Assembly (NCBI RefSeq): GCF_041102775.1
Contig: NZ_JBGCUO010000002.1
Coordinates: 205,868 to 269,867, forward strand
Length of the DNA: 64,000 nt
Direction: 5' to 3'
Source: Alcanivorax sp. REN37
GTDB taxonomy: Bacteria > Pseudomonadota > Gammaproteobacteria > Pseudomonadales > Alcanivoracaceae
The translations under genes and the position numbers were made by a program. Shown here piece after piece: positions 48,139 to 56,960 of this stretch (its first letter is position 1; each line of letters begins with the position of its first letter). The notes beneath the pieces are model-generated. The model was not told the origin of the DNA. It made no database searches and saw only the letters and a program-made list of their open reading frames with translations.

Positions 48139-49515
48139 TCAACTGGTCGCCACGTTGCCACGGCGTCGCGGAATGCCAAGCCGTTGTCGACGTTCCCACA
48201 GACACTTTCTGCTGATGCCCAACTTCTGCGCCAGTTCGGTCTCGGTCATGGCGTCCTGGTTTTCCAGTACGAAGCGGGTGAAGTAATCCTCCAGTGACAG
48301 GTCTTCCTGTGGATCCTGCAACGCCGCGCGGCGCGGGGCGCTGCGTGGGGCCTGCACCGGGAAGGTGTCGGCGGGCAACGCCAGCAATTCAGGCGTGATC
48401 GACGGGCTGTCCGCCAGGATCACGGCGCGCTCAATCGCATTCTCGAGTTCGCGCACGTTGCCTGGCCACGGATAGCGCTGCATCGCCTTCACTGCATCGG
48501 TGTCGAAGTGCAGTTCGTTGCTGTTGTGTCGTTCGCACAGGCGCGACAGCAGCGCGTGGGCCAGCGCCATGATGTCCTCGCCGCGGTCGCGCAGCGGTGG
48601 CACTTCCAGTTGCACCACATTGAGTCGGTAGTAGAGATCCTTGCGGAACTGGCCGTTGGCCACTTTTTCATCCAGCAGGCGCGGCGCGGTGACCACCAGC
48701 CGTACATCCAAAGGGCGGCCTTGCAGTGCGCCGAGGCGCAGGCTCTCGCCATTTTCGATCAGGTGTAGCAGCCGGCCTTGGGCTTCCATCGGCAATTCGC
48801 CGATGTCGTTCAGGTATAGGGTGCCGCCATCGGCAGCTTCCACTAAGCCGCGTTTGGTCTCGCTAGCGCCGGGCACGGCGTCTTTCTCATAGCCAAATAG
48901 TTCGGCTTCCAATTGTGGGCCGGGCAGCGCCGCGCAGTTGAAGACCACCAGCGGCGCGCCTTCACGGCCGCTGCGTTCGTGCAGGGTGCGGGCCAGCATT
49001 TCTTTGCCGGTGCCCGCTTCGCCGATGATCAGTACGGCAGCATCGGTGGACGCTACGCGATCGAGTCGGCGCAGCAGCTCCTGCATCACCGGGCTGTCGC
49101 CGAGCATGCCGTGGGCGGGCACGCTGCGAGCGATGTCGGCGCGCAGCGCATCGTTGTTACGACGCAGGGTGCGCTCTTTGAGGATGCGCTCCACTACCAG
49201 CACCATTTCATCGTGGTCGAACGGCTTGGCGATGTAGTCCACTGCGCCCTGGCGCATGGCATCGACCGCCGAGCGCAGGCTGGCATAGCTGGTCATGATC
49301 AGCACCGGCGTCGGGCGCGCGGCGTCGATCAGGGTGGTGCCTTGGGCGCCGGGCAGGCGCAGGTCGCTGATCACCAAGTCAAAGTGGCTGAGGTCCTGCT
49401 CCAGGGCCTGCTCGGCGGATTCCGCCTCCACTACGGTGTGCTCATGGCGTTCGAGGAGCTTCTTGAGGGCGCCCCGGATGACCGGCTCATCCTCCACTAT
49501 CAGGATGTGACTCAT
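48139..49515 (-). CDS. cbrB: NtrC-family response regulator CbrB with degenerate AAA+ motifs
   Basis: CbrB is the response regulator of the carbon/nitrogen-balance system CbrAB. The start at ATG 49515 has GGGAGG upstream, giving 458 residues. The receiver has acceptor D51 (VISDLRLPGA). The AAA+ domain has an intact Walker A (GEAGTGK, 165-171). The sigma-54 contact loop, normally GAFTGA, reads DAVPGA (212-217), and the Walker B acidic pair reads ND at 236-237 (LYLNDIGE). The C-terminal Fis-type HTH (ETELAQKLGISRKCLWERRQRLGIPRR region) is fully conserved. The protein may therefore bind its sites without normal sigma-54 activation. It follows cbrA by 20 bp. Confidence 0.93.
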   Translation of the reverse strand: MSHILIVEDEPVIRGALKKLLERHEHTVVEAESAEQALEQDLSHFDLVISDLRLPGAQGTTLIDAARPTPVLIMTSYASLRSAVDAMRQGAVDYIAKPFDHDEMVLVVERILKERTLRRNNDALRADIARSVPAHGMLGDSPVMQELLRRLDRVASTDAAVLIIGEAGTGKEMLARTLHERSGREGAPLVVFNCAALPGPQLEAELFGYEKDAVPGASETKRGLVEAADGGTLYLNDIGELPMEAQGRLLHLIENGESLRLGALQGRPLDVRLVVTAPRLLDEKVANGQFRKDLYYRLNVVQLEVPPLRDRGEDIMALAHALLSRLCERHNSNELHFDTDAVKAMQRYPWPGNVRELENAIERAVILADSPSITPELLALPADTFPVQAPRSAPRRAALQDPQEDLSLEDYFTRFVLENQDAMTETELAQKLGISRKCLWERRQRLGIPRRRGNVATS

Positions 49516-49534
49516 GACAAACCTCCCCTGGAAT

Positions 49535-52474
49535 TCAGGTGTCGTGCTGGAAGCCAGGTAGCGTGATGACAAAGCGTGTGCCGCGCTGGTCGGCGATGGG
49601 ACTTTCCGCACGGATGCTGCCGAAATGGTCCTCAATGATACTGTAAACCAGAGCCAGACCAAGGCCGGTGCCGCGGCCCACCGGTTTGCTGGTGGCAAAG
49701 GGCTCGAACAGCGCGTCGCGCAATTCCGCCGGAATGCCGTGGCCGTGGTCTTCCACCAAGATGTCGATGCTGTGTTCACCGGCTTGCGCGGACACCCGTA
49801 CCGGGTCTTCTGGCTGGCTGGCATCGGCGGCGTTGGCGAGCAGGTTGACGAACACTTGCAGCAGCCGCTGGGCATCGCCGCGTACCGCTAGCCCCGGCGG
49901 GCAATGATTCTCGAACTGCTGGCGGCGGCGCTCCGGGTCCATTTTCAGCAGCTCAATGGCTTCGCTAACCGTGGCTTGTACATCCACCGGCATGTTCAGT
50001 GCATGCTGCGGTGTGCCGCCGCTGTGGCTGAAGGTCACCAGTGATTCCACGATGCGGCTGATGCGGCGCGTCTGCTCCACAATCTGGCGCGAGGTCTGGC
50101 GGATATCGGCCAGGTCTTCGTCGTGGTCGATGTTTTGTGCCAGGCAGGCGATGGCGGTGACCGGGTTGCCGATCTCATGGGCGACGCCGGCGGCCAAACG
50201 GCCGATGGAGGCCAGCCGCTCGTTATGGGTCAGTTGCGCTTCCAGTTCATGCAGGTCAGTGATGTCTTCGATCACGATCACCAAGCCGCCGGAGCGTTCC
50301 GCCGGCAAATCGCCCTGCACCTGGGATTTGTGCAGCGACAGTACGCACTGCTGGCCACGCAGTGATACTTCGGCGGCCGGTTCGCGGGTGGCGCTGCCTT
50401 GTGCGAAGCGGCACAGCGTTTCGCTCCAGTCCTCACCGAGATCGCTCAAACGCGACCCGGTGATGCGTAGCGCGCTGACCCCGGTGAGCTGCTCCATGGC
50501 GTGGTTCCAGCCGATGATCTCGCCGTCGCTGCCGAGCGAAATCACCCCCATCGGCAGCTCCAGCAGGGTCTGGCGATGGAAGCGTCGCAGGCTGTCGAGT
50601 TCAGCGGCGAGGCCAGACAAGCGATCGCGGTACAGCTCCAGCCGCGCTTCGATGAACTGAATATCTTCGTCGGATTCGTTTTCCTTCTGCGCCTTATAGG
50701 GCAGTACGTCATCCATGATCTGGTGCGCCACCGCCGGGCCGAGCAGGCCGGAGAGGTTGGTTTCCACCCGGTCACGCAGTCGCCGCAGTGCATAGGGGCG
50801 GGTTTCGCCATCGTTGAAGCCGAGATCGCGCAGGGCCAGTGTTACCTCACGCTGGGCGGTGGCCGGTCCCAGTGGTTCGGTGAGGGCAGCAACGAAATCC
50901 GGTACCGAGGTGGCGGCCAGTTCCCAACGGAACGGCCGGCGCAGGCTGCCGATGATGCAGGCATCCGCCGCCGCTCGCTCTGATTGCGACGACTGGCTCA
51001 GCAGTGACACCGCCACGAATACCAGTGCGTTGGCGAGCACGCTGGCGATGGTGATGTGGTGCCACTGCATGTTCATCGAGTGCCCAGAAATGCGCAGCAG
51101 ATCGTACAGCCAAGACGGCTGCCACTGGGGCACCATGGTGGGGAAGAACAGCATCAGAGCCCAGATCAGGAAGCCCGCGTAAAGACCCCACAGCACCCCG
51201 CGACGGTTGGCGGCGGGCCAGAACAGGACCCCGATCAGGCCGGGCACGAACTGCAGCGTGGCCACAAACGACAGCACTGCCAGCTCGGTGAGCGAGTGGT
51301 TGTTGCCGGTGGACAGGTAGAACAGGTAGGCCGCCAGCAACACCGCACAGATCAGCAGGCGCCGCGCCCATAGCAGCCAGCGGTAGAGGCGCTCATCCAA
51401 GCCGCGCCGGCGTACCGGCAGTACCAAATTGTTGAGGGCCATGGACGACAGTGCCAAGGTGGCCACGATCAGCATGCCACTGGCGCCGGCGAGGCCGGCC
51501 AGATAAGCCAGTAGAGCGCCGTGGTAGCCAATTTGACCGCCCAGTGCCAAGGCGAAGAAATCGGCCGGGCTATCGAGCCCTTCATGCATTGCCGCCCAGA
51601 TGATGATCGGGATGCACAGTGCAATCACCAGCAACAGCAGCGGCAGGCCCCAGCTGGCGGTCACCAGCGCACGCGGATTGAGGTTCTCAGTGAAGGTCAT
51701 GTGGAACATGTGCGGCATCACCACCGCCGATACGAAGAACGCCAGAATGGTGGTGTGCCAGGTGTTGTCCTTGAGCGGGCCATACAGCGTGTACAGCGCT
51801 TCGGGGGTATCGACCAGCCATTGGTTGAGCGCGTCGAGACCACCGAAGCTGCCAAACAGGCCGAGCAGTGCGATGGCGACGAAGGCGACAATCTTGATCA
51901 CCGACTCGGTGGCAATCGCCATCACCAGCCCCTCGTGTTTCTGGCGCGCGGTGGCGTGGCGGGCGCCGAACAGGATCGCAAACAGCATAATCAGCACGCA
52001 GAAACCGAGCGCCATGCGGCGTAGATCCGCGACGCCAGTAAGTAGCTGGATCGACTCCGTGACGGCTTTGATCTGCAATGCCAGCAGCGGCAGCATGCCG
52101 AGCAGCATCAGCACCGTGGTGGCGGCGCCGACCATGCGGCTGCGGAAGCGGAAGGCGAACAGGTCGGCCAGTGAGCCGAGCTGGTGGGTGCTGGTCAGGC
52201 GCAGGATCGGCGCCAGTAGAATCGGCCCGAGCATGAAGGCGCCGGACAGCCCGAGGAAGTAGGCAAGGAAGTTATAACCGTAGGCCTGAGCGAAGCCGAT
52301 GCTGCCGTAAATTGCCCAAGCGCTGGCGTACACCCCCAGCGAGAACACATAAATCGCCGGGTGACGCACGATGCGTGACGGCACCCAGCCTTTGTCAGTC
52401 ACCCAAGCAACGGCGAATAAAAACAGCAGATAGCCAAGCGCAATCAGGAATACCTGAAGAAGACTATAGTCCAT
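49535..52474 (-). CDS. cbrA: Sensor kinase CbrA with SLC5/SSS transporter-like domain
   Basis: CbrA senses carbon/nitrogen status, probably through a sodium-solute-symporter-like domain. It has 979 residues, close to Pseudomonas CbrA. Residues about 1-510 hold around 13 membrane helices of SSS type. A linker with a STAC-like segment, a PAS domain (LLELPMGVISLGSDGEIIGWN region, about 625-725), a HisKA domain with the phospho-His in GVAHEIGNP and an HATPase domain (VEDHGHGIP, GLGLALVYSI) follow. Its start overlaps the small cbrX gene by 11 bp, implying coupled translation. cbrB follows. Confidence 0.96.
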   Translation of the reverse strand: MDYSLLQVFLIALGYLLFLFAVAWVTDKGWVPSRIVRHPAIYVFSLGVYASAWAIYGSIGFAQAYGYNFLAYFLGLSGAFMLGPILLAPILRLTSTHQLGSLADLFAFRFRSRMVGAATTVLMLLGMLPLLALQIKAVTESIQLLTGVADLRRMALGFCVLIMLFAILFGARHATARQKHEGLVMAIATESVIKIVAFVAIALLGLFGSFGGLDALNQWLVDTPEALYTLYGPLKDNTWHTTILAFFVSAVVMPHMFHMTFTENLNPRALVTASWGLPLLLLVIALCIPIIIWAAMHEGLDSPADFFALALGGQIGYHGALLAYLAGLAGASGMLIVATLALSSMALNNLVLPVRRRGLDERLYRWLLWARRLLICAVLLAAYLFYLSTGNNHSLTELAVLSFVATLQFVPGLIGVLFWPAANRRGVLWGLYAGFLIWALMLFFPTMVPQWQPSWLYDLLRISGHSMNMQWHHITIASVLANALVFVAVSLLSQSSQSERAAADACIIGSLRRPFRWELAATSVPDFVAALTEPLGPATAQREVTLALRDLGFNDGETRPYALRRLRDRVETNLSGLLGPAVAHQIMDDVLPYKAQKENESDEDIQFIEARLELYRDRLSGLAAELDSLRRFHRQTLLELPMGVISLGSDGEIIGWNHAMEQLTGVSALRITGSRLSDLGEDWSETLCRFAQGSATREPAAEVSLRGQQCVLSLHKSQVQGDLPAERSGGLVIVIEDITDLHELEAQLTHNERLASIGRLAAGVAHEIGNPVTAIACLAQNIDHDEDLADIRQTSRQIVEQTRRISRIVESLVTFSHSGGTPQHALNMPVDVQATVSEAIELLKMDPERRRQQFENHCPPGLAVRGDAQRLLQVFVNLLANAADASQPEDPVRVSAQAGEHSIDILVEDHGHGIPAELRDALFEPFATSKPVGRGTGLGLALVYSIIEDHFGSIRAESPIADQRGTRFVITLPGFQHDT

Positions 52475-52640
52475 CGAAATCGCGACTCTTGCCGATCCAG
52501 TAACACAGGCCGATCAGGGCCAACCACATGGTGTAGGGGCGGTACCAAGCGTCGCCGCCTTGGCTCCACCACTCGATGATCGCCGGTGACAGCAGATAGG
52601 CACCGATGATGAACAGGATCAGTAATCGGTCGGTATACAT
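52464..52640 (-). CDS. cbrX: Small membrane protein CbrX upstream of cbrA
   Basis: A 58-codon frame (ATG 52640 to TAG 52464) encodes a small membrane protein: helix one MYTDRLLILFIIGAYLLSPA (residues 1-20), then an IIEWWSQGGDAWYRPY loop, helix two MWLALIGLCYWIG and a short KSRDFDGL tail. It begins 10 bp after the gluQ stop and overlaps the cbrA start by 11 bp. This corresponds to cbrX, the small gene described upstream of cbrA in Pseudomonas, whose translation is coupled to cbrA. Function is unknown; it may be an accessory helix pair for the transporter domain. Confidence 0.8.
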   Translation of the reverse strand: MYTDRLLILFIIGAYLLSPAIIEWWSQGGDAWYRPYTMWLALIGLCYWIGKSRDFDGL

Positions 52641-52650
52641 GGCGTTCTCG

Positions 52651-53514
52651 TCAGTCCGCGGGCACCGAGGCCAGCCCGCAAAGGCATTCAGACTGCCAGT
52701 GAGGCAGCGCCCAGGCCAGCAGTTCTGCCACTGGCGCGCCGGTGAGCGCAGCTGGCGGCGTCAGCCGCAACCGTTGCAGGGTCTGCATCAAGTTGGCGGA
52801 AACATCGGTGGACAGCGCCGCGGCGCCCGCGGACTTGGACAGTTTATGGCCGCTGCGGTCCACCACCACCGGCAGATGGCCGTAACGTGGCGGTGCGCAG
52901 CCGAGCGCTTCCATCACTAGGCACTGGCGGTGGGTGGAGTCCAGCAGGTCGATGCCGCGCAGCACGTCAGTCATGCCGTCGTCCACATCATCCAGCGCGC
53001 AGGCCAGCTGATACGCCGGGATGCCGTCACGGCGGCGGATCACGAACGGCCCTCCGCAGGCGGCCAGGTCTACCCAGTGATCGCCCTGCAGGCGGTCATG
53101 GATGCAGTGCGGTTGCGCCGGCACCCGTAGCCGCACCGCCGCGTCGCGCAGATCGGCGGGCTGCGCTGCGGCGGCACCGGGATGGAGACCGCCGCATGCG
53201 CTCAGATCTTTGCGCGACAGCGAGCAATAAAAGGCATGTCCGGCTGCGAGCAGCTCTTCCACCGCGGCTTGGTAGCGCGGGCAGCGTTGGGACTGGTACT
53301 GCACGGTGCCGTCCCAGCACAACCCGTGTTGTTCCAGTTGCCGTAGCTGGGTGGCGGCAGCGCCGGGCACCGCGCGGGCCTGGTCGAGGTCGTCCACCCG
53401 CACCCACCATTGGCCACCGGCGGCGCGTGCATCCAGCCAACTGGCTACTGCGGTCAGCAACGAACCCGCGTGCAGCGGGCCGGACGGGGTGGGCGCAAAG
53501 CGGCCGCGGTACAA
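52651..53514 (-). CDS. gluQ: Glutamyl-Q tRNA(Asp) synthetase
   Basis: GluQ-RS attaches glutamate to queuosine at position 34 of tRNA-Asp. I place the start at TTG 53514 (MYRGRFAPTPSGPLHAGSL), because everything upstream runs through the dksA terminator. This gives 287 residues, a normal length. The HIGH-equivalent is PLHAGSL and the KMSKS-like motif is HKLSKSAGA. Zinc ligands are less clear than in E. coli (YCSLSRKDLSACGG). It is followed by cbrX with a 10-bp gap and preceded by dksA, the usual order. Confidence 0.92.
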   Translation of the reverse strand: MYRGRFAPTPSGPLHAGSLLTAVASWLDARAAGGQWWVRVDDLDQARAVPGAAATQLRQLEQHGLCWDGTVQYQSQRCPRYQAAVEELLAAGHAFYCSLSRKDLSACGGLHPGAAAAQPADLRDAAVRLRVPAQPHCIHDRLQGDHWVDLAACGGPFVIRRRDGIPAYQLACALDDVDDGMTDVLRGIDLLDSTHRQCLVMEALGCAPPRYGHLPVVVDRSGHKLSKSAGAAALSTDVSANLMQTLQRLRLTPPAALTGAPVAELLAWALPHWQSECLCGLASVPAD

Positions 53515-53532
53515 TGTCAGCCGGCCAACGAT

Positions 53533-53559
53533 GAAAAACGCCGGGCGGGGCCCGGCGTT
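53533..53559 (-). terminator. dksA terminator
   Basis: A 10-bp stem AACGCCGGGC/GCCCGGCGTT with loop GGG is followed on the minus strand by TTTC. It lies between dksA and gluQ. Confidence 0.85.
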
Positions 53560-53596
53560 GATCGATACTGGAGAGGAAGCGGCATGCCGAGGTGCC

Positions 53597-54865
53597 TCAG
53601 CCAGCCATCTGCTTCTCTTTGATTTCTGCCAGCTCTTTGCAGTCGATGCAAAGTTCGGCAGTGGGACGCGCTTCCAGCCGGCGAATGCCGATTTCAATGC
53701 CGCAGGCTTCGCAGTAGCCGTACTCGCCTTCGTCGATCTTCACCAGTGAGCGCTCGATCTTCTTCAGCAGCTTGCGCTCGCGGTCACGGGTGCGCAGTTC
53801 CAGCGCGAACTCTTCTTCCTGGGTGGCGCGGTCGGCCGGGTCAGGCAGGTTGATCACTTCGTCTTTCATGTTGTTCATGGTGCGGTCGGCTTCCGCGACC
53901 AGCTCTTGCCGCCAGGCATTGAGGATGCGGCGGAAATGCGTGTATTGCTCGTCGCTCATGTAGTCTTCGCCGGCTGCTGGTTCATACGGCAGTACGCCGT
54001 GAATCAGCATGCCAGGCTTGGCGGCGGGAACGTCCATCGGGTTCTTCACGGTGGTTTCCTGGGCAAGGGGAGGATGAACAGTGCCCGCTGGGGCGGCCAC
54101 GCTACGGCGCGGCGGCTTACCAGGCAATGGGCGACTGACTGCTTGATCCGTTTTTGCAGGGCTGTCCTTGGCGCGGGCGGCACTTTTGGCCGCAGTCTTG
54201 CCGGCACGGGCCGGCGCTGCAGCGGCTTTCGGTGCCGCAGCAGAGGTACGGGTCTTTGCCGGGCTGGCTTTGGCCGCTGGCTTGCTCGGCGCGGCCTTGG
54301 CGGCAGCTTTCTTCGGCGCGGCTTTCGGCTCCGCTTTGGCGGGGCTCGCTTTCACCGCTGCTTTCGGTTTGGCAGCGGCCTTAGCCGGTGTCGCTTTGGC
54401 GGTTGGCGCTGCGGTCTTCGCGGCGGCTTTGGTCTTCACCGGCGCGGCCTTGGCGGCAGTTTTGGCCGGCGCGCTCTTGGCGCTGGCGGCTTTCGCCTTC
54501 GCTGGCGCAGCGGCTTTTGCTTTGGCGGCGGTGGCCTTGGTCTTCGCCGGTGCTGCCTTGGCGGTGCTGGCTTTCGCTTTTACTGCGCTGGCTTTGGCCG
54601 ACGCAGCCTTGGTGGCAGCGGCTTTCTTCGGTGCGGCCTTGGCAGTGGTTGGCTTGGCGGCAGCAGGCGTAGCGGCTTTCTTAGCCGCCGGCTTGGCGGC
54701 CGCTGCAGGTTTCTTGGCGCTAGCCTTGGCTGCCGGCTTGGCGGCGGCCTTGGCTTTGCCGGTACTGGCAGCAGCGGCTGGTTTCACCGCGGCTTTGCTG
54801 GAAGCGGCTGTTGTCCCTTTCTTGGACTCGGCAGACGACACAGACGTCTTTTTACGGGTGGCCAT
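53597..54865 (-). CDS. dksA: DksA with a long Ala/Lys/Pro-rich N-terminal extension
   Basis: DksA binds RNA polymerase and, with ppGpp, reprograms transcription. The last 150 residues are a complete DksA: the coiled-coil tip DPADRATQEEEF, the zinc finger CEACGIEIGIRRLEARPTAELCIDC (given here by its Cys pairs CEAC and CIDC) and the terminal EIKEKQMAG. Before it lie about 270 residues of KPAA/AKAA/PAKA repeats resembling histone H1 or AlgP tails, from ATG 54865 (GGGAG eight bases upstream). An in-frame GTG at 54049, with AGGAAA five bases upstream, would yield a 150-residue normal DksA, so two products may be made. The extension would add a strongly basic, nucleic-acid-binding tail. Confidence 0.93.
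   Translation of the reverse strand: MATRKKTSVSSAESKKGTTAASSKAAVKPAAAASTGKAKAAAKPAAKASAKKPAAAAKPAAKKAATPAAAKPTTAKAAPKKAAATKAASAKASAVKAKASTAKAAPAKTKATAAKAKAAAPAKAKAASAKSAPAKTAAKAAPVKTKAAAKTAAPTAKATPAKAAAKPKAAVKASPAKAEPKAAPKKAAAKAAPSKPAAKASPAKTRTSAAAPKAAAAPARAGKTAAKSAARAKDSPAKTDQAVSRPLPGKPPRRSVAAPAGTVHPPLAQETTVKNPMDVPAAKPGMLIHGVLPYEPAAGEDYMSDEQYTHFRRILNAWRQELVAEADRTMNNMKDEVINLPDPADRATQEEEFALELRTRDRERKLLKKIERSLVKIDEGEYGYCEACGIEIGIRRLEARPTAELCIDCKELAEIKEKQMAG
54047..54060 (-). promoter_or_regulatory. Internal ribosome-binding site and GTG start within dksA
   Basis: AGGAAA (54055-54060) lies five bases before an in-frame GTG (54047-54049). Initiation here gives a 150-residue protein, the normal size of DksA. 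Confidence 0.5.
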
Positions 54866-55064
54866 CCTGAATAACTCCCTTAACATACTCGCTGCTCACT
54901 ACTACCAGATCGATTGAGCGCCGCATCCACCGGCGCCGCAGGCAAGTCTTGGACAATAACCTCAGGCTTCGGTCATTGTCACCCCCAGCCCGACTTGCAG
55001 GGCCGAGGCGTCGCGGGGCGCGCCGATTATAGACATCCCCCGTGAACTTGAAAGAGAACCCGTC

Positions 55065-56249
55065 GTGACCGACCTCGTTGCACCTGCTTTCCGGGCTGAT
55101 CGCTGTGACCGCATCGCACCGTTCCATGTTATGGCACTGGTGGAACGCGCCCAGCAGTTGGCCGCCGCCGGCATGGACGTGATCCATCTCGGTGTTGGCG
55201 AGCCGGATTTCGCCACCCCACCGCAGATTGTGGCCGCGGGCGCGCGCGCGTTGGCTGACGGCCGCACGCGCTACACCCCGGCGCTGGGCATTCCGGCGCT
55301 GCGCGAGGCGATTGCCGATTTCTACCGGCAGCGTTTCGGCGTAACGGTGTTGCCGGAGCAAGTGGTGGTGACGCCGGGCGGCTCCGGTGCGTTGCAATTG
55401 CTGCTGGCTGCGCTGATCGGCCCTGGCGACGGCGTGCTACTGACCGACCCCGGCTATCCCTGCAACCGGCACTTTGTCGAGCTGGTGAGCGGAACGCCGC
55501 AGGCGTTGGTGTTGGAGCGCAGCAACGGCTTCCGTGTCACCCCCGAGCAAGTGGCGGCGGCGTGGCAGCCCAACACCAAGCTGCTGATGCTGGCAACGCC
55601 GGATAACCCGACCGGCAGTGTGCTGTCGGCCGCTGAGTTGGCTGCGCTGGCGGGGGTAGTGGCGGAACGTGGGGGCGCGCTGCTGGTGGATGAGATCTAC
55701 CAGGGGCTGGTGTATGGCGCGCCGGTCCATACCGCATTGGCGGTGGCCCCAGACGCGCTGGTGCTGAACAGTTTCAGCAAGTACTTCGGCATGACCGGCT
55801 GGCGGCTTGGTTGGGCGGTGGTGCCGCGCTCGCTGGTACCTGACCTGGACCGGCTGGCGCAAAACTTCTTCCTGTCACCCACCACTATGTCTCAGTACGC
55901 CGCGCTGGCGGCGTTCGAGCCGGACACACTGGCGGAGTTGGAACGCCGTCGCGCTGAGCTGGCTCGTCGCCGGGCGCTGCTGCTGGAGCGGTTGCCGGCG
56001 CTGGGGCTGCCGGTGGTGGGGCAACCCGACGGTGCCTTCTACCTCTATCTGGATGTCTCCGCGTTCACCTCTGACAGCTTCGAGTGGTGTGGCGCGCTGT
56101 TGGAACAGAGCGGGGTGGCGATGACGCCAGGGCTGGATTTTGGCACCCAACATCAGCCGGGGCACTATGTGCGCGTTGCCTACACCGCCGACTGTGAGCG
56201 GCTGGAGCAGGCGTTGGCGCGGGTGCAACAGTTCCTGGAGCGCAGATGA
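55065..56249 (+). CDS. PLP-dependent class I/II aminotransferase
   Basis: A 394-residue fold-type I aminotransferase. It has GVGEPDFATP near the N-terminus, the phosphate-cup PGGSGALQL, the PLP-contacting DNPTGSVLS and YQGLVY, and the Schiff-base lysine in NSFSKYFGMTGWRLGW. Substrate is not certain; close families include aspartate/alanine-type and kynurenine-type transaminases. The gene overlaps sfsA by 4 bp, so the two are translationally coupled. It diverges from dksA across about 200 bp. Confidence 0.9.
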   Translation: MTDLVAPAFRADRCDRIAPFHVMALVERAQQLAAAGMDVIHLGVGEPDFATPPQIVAAGARALADGRTRYTPALGIPALREAIADFYRQRFGVTVLPEQVVVTPGGSGALQLLLAALIGPGDGVLLTDPGYPCNRHFVELVSGTPQALVLERSNGFRVTPEQVAAAWQPNTKLLMLATPDNPTGSVLSAAELAALAGVVAERGGALLVDEIYQGLVYGAPVHTALAVAPDALVLNSFSKYFGMTGWRLGWAVVPRSLVPDLDRLAQNFFLSPTTMSQYAALAAFEPDTLAELERRRAELARRRALLLERLPALGLPVVGQPDGAFYLYLDVSAFTSDSFEWCGALLEQSGVAMTPGLDFGTQHQPGHYVRVAYTADCERLEQALARVQQFLERR

Positions 56250-56959
56250 TTTTCGATCCGCCATTGGCGCAGGGCACCCTAGTGCGCCGCTACAAACGCT
56301 TCATGGCCGACATCATCACCGCCGACGGTGAGGCGCTGACGCTGCATTGCCCGAACACCGGATCCATGAAGCATTGCGCTGAACCCGGCGCCACGGTGCT
56401 CTACTCCGACAGCGGCAACCCCAAGCGCAAGTATCGCCACACCTGGGAAGCGGTGCAGGTGGCGCATGGGTACTGGGCCGGGGTCAACACCGGGCGCACT
56501 AATGCGCTGGTGGCCGAGGCCATCGCGGCTGGGCAAGTGCCAGAGCTGGTGGCAGACGGTCTGCGGCGCGAGGTGACTTGGGGTGATAGCCGTTTCGACC
56601 TGGCGCTGGGCGGTGACTCGCCGCACACCTGGATTGAGGTGAAGAACGTCACCCTCGGGCCTGGGCCGGAGCAAGCCGACGACGGCGTGATCCGGTTCCC
56701 TGATGCTGTGACCGAGCGCGGCCAGAAGCACCTGCGCACCTTGATGCAGGTGGTGGCCAGCGGTGGCCGGGCGGTGCTGTTCTTTTGTGTGCAGCACACG
56801 GGCGCCCGGGCCGCGGGCGCCGCGGCGGACATTGATCCGCGCTACGCTGCTCTGTTACGCGAGGCGCAGCAAAGTGGGGTTGAGATCCTCGCCTGGCGCA
56901 CCCGTATTTCACCCCAGCAGTTCGCACTGGAGCAGCCGCTGCCGCTGGTGTGGGACTGA
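56246..56959 (+). CDS. sfsA: Sugar fermentation stimulation protein A
   Basis: SfsA (237 residues) has an N-terminal OB-like fold and a C-terminal PD-(D/E)XK nuclease-like domain. Conserved segments are LVRRYKRFMADI, CPNTGSMKHC and the catalytic-like EVKNVTLG. It was originally described as a stimulator of maltose metabolism in E. coli; the biochemical role is still not settled. The sfsA-dksA neighbourhood is conserved in gammaproteobacteria, although here they are divergent because the aminotransferase and sfsA run on the plus strand. Confidence 0.93.
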   Translation: MIFDPPLAQGTLVRRYKRFMADIITADGEALTLHCPNTGSMKHCAEPGATVLYSDSGNPKRKYRHTWEAVQVAHGYWAGVNTGRTNALVAEAIAAGQVPELVADGLRREVTWGDSRFDLALGGDSPHTWIEVKNVTLGPGPEQADDGVIRFPDAVTERGQKHLRTLMQVVASGGRAVLFFCVQHTGARAAGAAADIDPRYAALLREAQQSGVEILAWRTRISPQQFALEQPLPLVWD

Positions 56960-56960
56960 T

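Noticed and set aside
49515..49875. N-terminal extension of the cbrB frame to 49875
   Set aside because: It lies out of frame inside the cbrA kinase domain; the ATG at 49515 has GGGAGG and starts a normal receiver domain.
54168..54917. Plus-strand Ala-rich frames opposite the DksA tail
   Set aside because: They mirror the GCC/AAG repeat codons of the extension and have no independent signals; the minus frame continues into intact DksA.
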